From contig NC_072470.1 in NCBI RefSeq assembly GCF_027596085.1, positions 5,935,287 to 5,999,286 of the forward strand: 64,000 nt of DNA, read 5' to 3'. The stretch comes from Anoplopoma fimbria (lineage: Eukaryota > Chordata > Actinopteri > Perciformes > Anoplopomatidae). Shown here piece by piece: positions 53,401 through 64,000 of this stretch. How positions within the stretch are numbered: position 1 is the first letter of the stretch; every line of letters starts with the position of its first letter. A model generated the notes under the pieces. That model was not told the DNA's origin, did no database searches, and saw nothing but the letters and a program-made list of their open reading frames with translations. Made by a program: the position numbers and the translations under genes.

Positions 53401-54040
53401 CTTCATTTAGACTTTTTTCAACATACTATACTATGACTTTATCGACATTCTATATTTTGACTTTTTTTCACTTTTTTTTGACATGCTATGACTTTTTTTC
53501 ACTTTTTTTCATTTAGACATACTATACTATGACTTTTACTTTTTTGACTTTTTGACATGTTATGGTATGACATTTTTTTTTTTTTTTTTCTATATGCTAT
53601 ACAATGACTTTATTTAGACTTTTTTCGACATACTATACTATGACTTTATCGACATACTATATTTTGACTTTTTTTCAGTTTTTTTCGACATACTATACTA
53701 TGATTTTTTTTCAACTTTTTGACATGCTATGGTATGACTTTTTTTAAACATACTATACTATGACTTTATTTAGACTTTTTTCAACATACTATACTATGAC
53801 TTTATCGACATACTATATTTTGACTTTTTTTTTTTTTTTTCATACTATACTATGACTTTTTTTCAACTTTTCGACATGCTATGGTATGACTTTTTTTCAA
53901 CATACTATACTATGACTTTATCGACATACTATACGTATTTTGACTTTTTTTCCCCACTTTTTCATACTATACTATGCCTTTTTTTCATATTTTTTCCCAC
54001 ATACTATACTATGACATTTTTTATTTTTACGACATATTGT
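50440..54040 (-). repeat. satellite array 2, same monomer, inverted
   Basis: About 3.6 kb of CATACTATACTATGACTTTT monomers, the reverse complement of array 1. Landmarks GACATGCTATGGTATGAC and TTTAGACTTTTTTCAACATA recur about every 150-190 bp, so the higher-order pattern differs from the 310-bp one of array 1. The 11-bp hairpin of array 1 is absent. Internal blocks are duplicated, for example 51,330-51,800 resembles 52,770-53,240. Its + strand open frames are repeat artefacts. It lies between exon-like segments A and C' of the coiled-coil gene. Confidence 0.97.
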
Positions 54041-54193
54041 GAATTTTTTCTAAGTAACTATAACTTTTACAACATTTTTCAGGAATACTACTACAACACT
54101 AACAATAACTACTAATAGAACAATAATTATAATTTGACTGCTACCACTTCAACAACTACCAAAACTAATAATAATAATATACTTGATAGTTAC

Positions 54194-54633
54194 CAAATGT
54201 TTGTTCCAGGCGTTATCGTTCTCGTCTCCTCCTGGCCCTTCATGCGTCTTTGTTCATTCAGCAGTCTGAACAAAAAACAGAGACACACATTTACTAAACT
54301 ATACTAAGTCTATCCTGCTTCAGTGACAGATCCTCCTGGTTTTAAACAGACTAAGAACCAACAAAGAAGACAAATGAGCCCCTTAAACAGGTTGAGAAGT
54401 CAGCTTCAATGTCCATGTCTATTACAGACCATCATTTATAATTTCATGAGTTTTTAAGACGTTCATAACAAAGCTAAAGAGCCCACTGAATTTAAAATGT
54501 TTGCTTTTGATATTCAACAACATTAAACACAAGGCAGCAGATAATATTGAGAAGAAGTATCCTACCTCAGAGCTTCAGCACGGAGAAGACGTTCTTTCAG
54601 TTGGTCTGTGTGACGTTCCTCTTCTTCACCGAC
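54194..54633 (-). CDS. upstream exon-like segments of the same coiled-coil gene
   Basis: Segment Z 54,633-54,566 (VGEEEERHTDQLKERLLRAE then AL, donor CTGAG|GTAGG) joins in exact phase (2-2) to segment C' 54,265-54,194 (LLNEQRRMKGQEETRT), giving ERLLRAEALRLLNEQRRMKG across the junction with AGA at the splice. C' is a diverged copy of segment C (49,327-49,398), and its flanks match as well. The phase-consistent, charged heptad-like reading argues for real exons of a coiled-coil protein with array 2 in an intron. No family is recognised. Exons further upstream were not found before 56 kb. Confidence 0.35.
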
Positions 54634-54719
54634 CTGAAGACTCCACCATGGACCGTGTAAACACCAGTCAACTCTATAAGATGAAACAGAAAATAAATAG
54701 TCATCAGAATTAGCATCAC

Positions 54720-55620
54720 ATTTACATACATGTATGAAGAATACTACTAGTACTACTACTACTTGAACAACAACAAATACAAAAAAAGGTTCTCAAAGTT
54801 TTGATGACTGAGTTAAATATGGGGAGAATTTTTTTGACATAGTGTACTATGATATATTCATGAGATACAATATCATTAATTTTCAATGACATAATTAAGT
54901 ATGACATTATGTATTTATTTATAGTATAGTTCTGAGTATACTCACTATATTATGACATTTGTATGAAATGATACACTATATTATGAATTGTTTTTATAGC
55001 TTAATATATGATAACATTTTTATGACACTATGAGAAATTCTATAACACTGAATTTATTACATACTATGCCATTTTTATGATATACTTTACTATGACTTAT
55101 TTCTACTTTTTGTCATACTATAGTATGACATTTTTATGGAGTTATGAATATATTTATAGCGTACTATACTATGACATTCTTTAAGAATTGATTCACATTC
55201 ATATATTTGACATTTTGTACTTTTTAATGCTATTTTTACAACACTATATTGTGATTTTTATAAAACTATTTTTAATACTTTATGGTTGCTTTACTATGAT
55301 ATTTTAAAAGAAATGTTATGACACTAAATTTAGTTTTAGCATATAAAAATAAGACTTTTTTTTTTACGACATACTATATCATTTTATTATATCATGTTTA
55401 ACTAAGACTTTTTAAATTACATTTTTTATGACGTCACACAATATTTATACCATACTATGACTTTTTTTATTGGCTTTTTTATTTGACGTTTTGATATCAC
55501 TTTTATGGCATACAATACTATGACTTCTTTACACTATATTATGATATTTTTTATGTCTTACTATTGAATGTGAGTGGTTTTTTAGGACATATATTAGGAC
55601 TTTTTATGTCACACATAAGT
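54720..55620. repeat. decayed satellite-like AT-rich region
   Basis: Scattered, diverged pieces of the same motif (ACTATACTATGACATT near 55,160, ACTTTACTATGACTTAT near 55,083, ATACAATACTATGACTTC near 55,511) in AT-rich DNA without regular spacing. They look like an older, eroded part of the satellite on the outer side of array 2. Confidence 0.5.
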
Positions 55621-56430
55621 AATTCATAAGAATGCAGAGTATATCTTTCCAACTTCACCCACATCTCTTAACCTCCAACAATAAGAGTATGAAAAGTATC
55701 ACAAAATCGTTATAAAACACCATGTTCCTTCTCACAATATTCTCACATCTCTTTAATGGGGTTAATTGTTCTTCTTAATTGTTTGTTTATTGGCCCCAAA
55801 CAGCCAGAGCATCACATGTGCGGAAGTTTCATGAATGGTGAATGTTTGCAGCAAGCAGGTGTGTGTTTGTTTGTGTTTTGTGTTTGTGGACTAGCCTCAT
55901 AGCTCACCATAAGACTTCTGTTGTTTTCCACCACTCTTGTCCTTTCCTTTGGTCCCTTTAAATTCCGTCCTAAAAACATATTTATGAAGGACCGAAGCGC
56001 AAGATGTTGTCAGCCGTCGCTCATGCGTCATCGGATCAGTTCATCCAGGTGGGATGACGCACAGGAGGGTGTGTCGGGTTTTTGGGGGCGTGTCATTGCC
56101 ACATCAGGGTCCCGTCATCAAAAATATGAAATGTATTACTCATCATTCATCTCGACATCAGTGGGGTTTTTTTTTCCGGTTGCATAACAAAGTAATTGTA
56201 AAAAAAAAGTATAGACTTATGTAGCCCAAGGGCAGCCAAAAACAGCAAGCAGTACCTGCGTTTGAACACTAGATGTCAGGCTTCTCACAGAGTTTGGAGT
56301 TTGGTGTGGCTTTTTTTTTTTTTTTGTGGTGTCCCCAAATTTTCTGTCTTTACTTGCTCATGATTTCAAACTCAAGAGTATAAAAACATCAACAAAACAA
56401 CATTGATACTGTAGACAACTTTAGAACGAC
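55621..56430. other. intergenic, no gene seen
   Basis: Mixed sequence with T-runs (for example 56,312-56,327). The open frame at 55,921-56,187 has no recognisable domain or splice context. Confidence 0.4.
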
Positions 56431-56433
56431 TCT

Positions 56434-59400
56434 TTTATTTTGAAAAAGAAATGTTTGAAGTCACTTGTAGCTTTGCCTTAAACACAATCCAACTCCAATT
56501 TCATGTATTTTTCTTTTAATTTCTTTTTATAAATTAGAATGGTATATTATGCATGCAATACCGCATTAGCCGCTTAGGTTTTCATCTTTCACAGAAAAAA
56601 AAACAAAAAAACATAAAACACAAAAAACCCTTAAAAGTCCAGATGAAGCTGCTTGGAAAAGGGGTGGTTGGAGAAGCCACAGCATGAAGCGATGTACACA
56701 GTTTGCGGTTGCATAGTACAGTACATGAAGTTCCTCATTTTTAAAACAGCATGCCGTTTTGTATTGCACATCACTGAAACTTTGTATACTGGACCTTGCT
56801 GTTGTTCCAAGTGTCCCACATGGGTCGTCATCGTTGTCTCATTTCAGCACATGTATACAGCAAATAGCATCTCTCAAAGACATTATGTACATTTTATTTG
56901 TTATAAAAATAATCGCCAGCAAATATTCATCTATTACTTTTTCTACTGGAATAAATAGTTGTTCTTTTGCTTGTTTTGTTTTTTTTAACTCTTTTGTTTT
57001 ACACTTTACCGAATAAAATCCTCCCCATAAATTCTGTATTTTGTGGTCACCTTGAGATTTAATCCGTGAAAAATAATAATTAGTAGGCTGACTTTTGAGA
57101 CAAAAGTTTGGCTGTAAGTAAAAGGTGAAACTAAAGTAAAAGAAAGCCAGGACTGTTTGGTTTTTTAATTCTGAGAGTGAGTGTGGCGTTATTTTTTTGT
57201 TCTGATCTCTTTCCTTGACTCAAAGGGGCAAACATCTCTCACCAGGAGAGGGATGGTGGGACGCTGGTCTGTAAATCCCTCCTGATTGTCTCAAGCAGCC
57301 CAGCTCAACATCGGTTGGTTTGAGTTTGAATGGAAAATGGTTACCTGTTCAATCAACCAGTAGAATTTATGCTATGGGGCAGAGTGAGACGGATACGCTT
57401 GTCACATTACACACTTTCTTTTTTTTGCATTCAGTTTCAATCCATTAACAAACTGTAAGTCAAATAACTCAACTGATTCTCATGTATATACTGTATTTAT
57501 GTATAATAATCTGTGCCCCTTATACCAGATTCACATTATGGGACCAATAGCTCAATTATTTTTTTTACATTTTTGCTTATTCTTTTTGTGCTATACAAGT
57601 GTTTCCCCTTTCATCCAGATCTATACAGAGTGATCCATCAAATACATACTTTATTTTGCATTTAAATCAATAAATTAAGGAAAACATTTGCTCTTTGTGT
57701 TTAATGTAAGGTCGGACTTTAGGTTGTTGTCAGGGTCTAAAAATGAGGAGGAGGACTTTGTGGTTTTGGCCATGTTCTCCTCTGAAGGTTGCTCTAACTA
57801 GGCCTCGGATATGAGGTCCAATGAAACGGTGTCAGGCTGTAAAATGTTTGGGGACGGTCAAATATCTCTCCTATATAGGACAGGATTTATGTGTACTTTC
57901 AGAAGATTAAATTACAGAATTTGTGCTAGCAGCTCTAGTTATTCAAAATCGTAACTATTTAGATGTCGCTCTGTATAGATCTTTAGAAAAAATGAATCAT
58001 TAAATCTCATCATATTTAAGGGAATGGATCCTTCATTCAGTATTTATTTTCTGGGCATTTTGTTATGCGTTCCATCATTGTTTGCAAGGCACCAAGCTAA
58101 TCAGGTACATCATGTTTGTCAGAAGAGAAGAGGTCTCCATGAGAAGGAGCAGCTTCAACATTTGACTTAACATGCCAAAGAAAACTCTTCTGACAAATAT
58201 GGTCTGTTATGCTGAACAATTGTGATATCAGAGAGCAAATCAGGAGAATAAACATTTTTTTTTTCTTTTCCTTAAAAAGTACATTTCACTGGCAGTGTGC
58301 TTTTGTTGTGTCTTTCATGGTTAAGGCCAGAATATGAAGGAACAAACTAGGCTTACTAGAAAATACATTGATAGATTTAACAAATTTTCAAATTAATTCA
58401 AAATGAATTTGTTTTAAAGTTTTTTTTTATCATTCATTCACTTTTTCATCCATGAGAGGCTTGTAAATATTTCATACAGTACGTTTTTGTCGTCAAACAA
58501 AGACACACTGCCAGGAGAACAGATGAATCAGAACACACACTTAATTCAGTTTTCATCCTTCCAGAAGGATCTCCCTTTTATAAATCAGAAACCATGCGCA
58601 TCCCCAAAAAAAACCCAAAAACATTATTGATTTATCTCTAAATGACAAACTCTTCAGATAACTTCTGTTCTTGTGGCTTTCGTATTTACTTTATTTTTGT
58701 CCCGCTAAGAAAAACAACTTAACTATCGAATTATTTCAAGATTACAAATGTTGCTTACTCTCAAAAAAGGGGAGGAGGGACGACTGTGAGGACGGACTAC
58801 GAAGTACGGAAGACCTTTGCCCTGTGATTACAAGACAAGAAAAGAAAGTGCTCTTTTTAATTTGATGTTCTATTTAGCCAAATGTGTTATTCATTTAAAG
58901 ATTGTTTTAAGGCTTAAATTAAAATATGCCAGACAGAACAGCTTATCTGGAGATAAAATCATTCATTTGATATCTTAAAGTAATAAGATATGTACAGTGT
59001 ATTATGATAATGACAACAAGTCTTAAAAGCTGTCTCTCTGCTTCCACACAGAGTACCATGAGGATCGGGTTAAGTCTTGTTATCTTTAATCAACCTTTTT
59101 GAGAGGCTGTTTGACAATTGTTTCAGTTCACTTTACCTTTAAAATAACTCAGAATGAATAGAAACTCTTATCATCATGGCGACTCTTTGTTATGAGTCAT
59201 GCAATCTACAAAACTCTTCTTTCAGAATGATATAAACCAAAACTTTACATTTTCTGTTGAGCTGATTCAGTGTACTGAGCTACAAACCGCAGGGATCCAG
59301 AGATATCATTTTTCTGTAATCTGGGCCATCTTTTTCTTTTCTTTTCTGTTTTTTTTTTATTCTTTTTTTGGAGAGATGTGCCCTGTACTTCTACAAACAT

Positions 59401-60863
59401 CAACTTGCTTACAGTAGGGTTCTATTTTACGTTTGGAGGGAACATGCTCTGCAGTCAGGACAACATGCCAGCTACACAGAGAATGAACATGATGCAACCG
59501 ATTCCTGCCGCGTCACATTTTTAATGCTTTAATCCCCTAAAACAACAGGGAGGAACTTCAATGGCTATGAACCAATCGCATGACTTAACCACCATCTGTA
59601 CTTTTTGTTTTAAATGTTACACGACTTTGATTTCAATGCTAATAAATGAAAAAACGGCCTGTAGTTTCAGCAGCAGATGATCTTTTCGGTCTATCAAACT
59701 TAAAAAAAACAAAAACTGTTCCCAGTTTTATTCTCCACGCCGGCAGGGCCAAAAATATCAAAGAGAACATCCCAAACGGCTCAAAAGCTTCTCACAGCAG
59801 TGTTTTTATGCTGGTCCACACCTAAACTACATCAAACGGCATCTCAAGTAGTATTTTGCTATTGTCTTTCACTATCCTATCTGACAGACTGTCACAGCTA
59901 TCGCCACCTCTACCTCTCTAAGTGCTAGCTGTTAACAGCAGAAGCAGTATTGCCTTCCTCCTGCAGTGCGACTGAGATCTGATCCCAGCACCATCAGAAT
60001 CTGCTCCGCTCATGACGGTGAGGGTCTTCACCCAAATGAAATCCTAAAGCTATGCTACAGAAAAAGCTGGCCTTGCTCAAAGTGACTTTCAAATAGCAAA
60101 ATAGTTTGGGAATGTGAAGCACCAGTTTTTCCAAAACTAGCAGCCAGATATCATCTGCACGACCCCACCCACCCCCACCCCGCACGCGAGCCCGCCACCA
60201 ACGCCGTTCCACACAATCAGGTGATTTAGAAAATTGGACCTCTGTATCTACACCTCATTATAAGAGAATCCAGAATGCTAGGTACAAAATATCAATGAAG
60301 TGGATGCGGAGGTTGATCAACTATCAGCATGCAGGAAGCTAAATGGAGAGAGGATCTATACATGGCCCCGGGGTTTGGGTCAGCAGCCTTCAGCAGTCTG
60401 TGTGCAGCGGACTTCCCCTCAGACCTGGTGCGATGTCCCAGGGCACTTAGGGGCCCAAACACCATCACCGTCTGACCGCTATCCATAATTAGCTCGCTGA
60501 CACGGGCAGCGAGCACAATCTGCGCTGCACGTCTGCTGAGCTTTGTGTTAGTACAATCCCAAAAAGGTCCCAGTGACATAAAGTAAAGGAATTCTTTAAA
60601 CAGCATTAGTTAACGTTGGCGTCCTGAACCTCTTGACTACTCGCGCTGTTGATTGACGGGAGGTCACCCTGGCAGCTGGATTAAAAACAAACACCTGAAC
60701 GTGATTTTTGTTGGACTTTTAAAGAGAGAAATAAGCCAGGTAGACAAAACAAATTAACGCAAACCGAAACAAAAAGGTACAATTTGGGACCGTCTTGGCT
60801 CTGGTGCAGCGTTTATTTTGTAATCTGGGCCGTTTTGGGCCCCGGGTGGTGACAGAAGAGGGC
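56434..60863 (-). other. cacnb4: probable long cacnb4 3' UTR
   Basis: No exon of another gene is visible between the cacnb4 stop codon and AATAAA on the - strand at 56,434-56,439 (TTTATT on +). The sequence is AT-rich with long T/A runs, as expected for a 3' UTR of a brain-expressed gene. Closer signals exist, so the UTR may be shorter and part of this stretch intergenic. Confidence 0.35.

Positions 60864-64000
<3,137 letters not shown>

Noticed and set aside
51080..54115. + strand open frames in array 2 (FDMLWYDFFSTYYTMTL...)
   Set aside because: Same cause: translation of the inverted satellite.

Overview
The window is vertebrate nuclear DNA and almost certainly from a teleost fish. The evidence is short-intron versions of the vertebrate genes creb1, mettl21a, smim11 and cacnb4, very dense (CA)n microsatellites, and short interspersed repeats of kinds common in ray-finned fish. 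A percomorph fish fits best, but the species cannot be named from the sequence. Genes were assigned from remembered family proteins and exon-by-exon checks of splice sites and reading phase. No database search was run.

Layout. (1) Positions 1-27,660 contain no protein-coding exon I can support. This stretch holds blocks of complex, moderately GC-rich, homeodomain-motif-bearing sequence that look like candidate conserved non-coding elements, separated by (CA)n tracts, a compound (CTA/CTG)n tract, two perfect short hairpins and, from 24.2 to 27.6 kb, a patchwork of duplicated AT-rich segments. (2) Positions 27,660-33,870 hold creb1 on the + strand, with a CpG-rich NRF1/CRE-type promoter and seven coding exons giving 316 aa. 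(3) Positions 33,976-34,988 hold mettl21a on the - strand, three exons and 218 aa, ending tail to tail with creb1. (4) Positions 36,240-38,600 hold smim11 on the + strand, two coding exons and 67 aa. (5) Positions 41.5-54.6 kb form a large rearranged locus. Two satellite arrays of the same monomer lie in opposite orientations (41.52-46.26 kb and 50.44-54.04 kb). Between them are six tRNA-like repeats spaced exactly 139 bp apart, and - strand exon-like segments of an unrecognised coiled-coil gene, one segment of which occurs three times, once inverted. (6) Positions 56.4-64.0 kb hold the 3' part of cacnb4 on the - strand (last five coding exons), running off the right edge, with a probable long 3' UTR.

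The creb1-mettl21a adjacency matches the arrangement in tetrapods. smim11 and cacnb4 lie elsewhere in human, so their presence here reflects fish-lineage rearrangement. No shared pathway among the four genes is evident. The most unusual part of the window is 41.5-54.6 kb: an apparent inverted duplication containing satellite, tRNA-like tandem repeats and exon copies.
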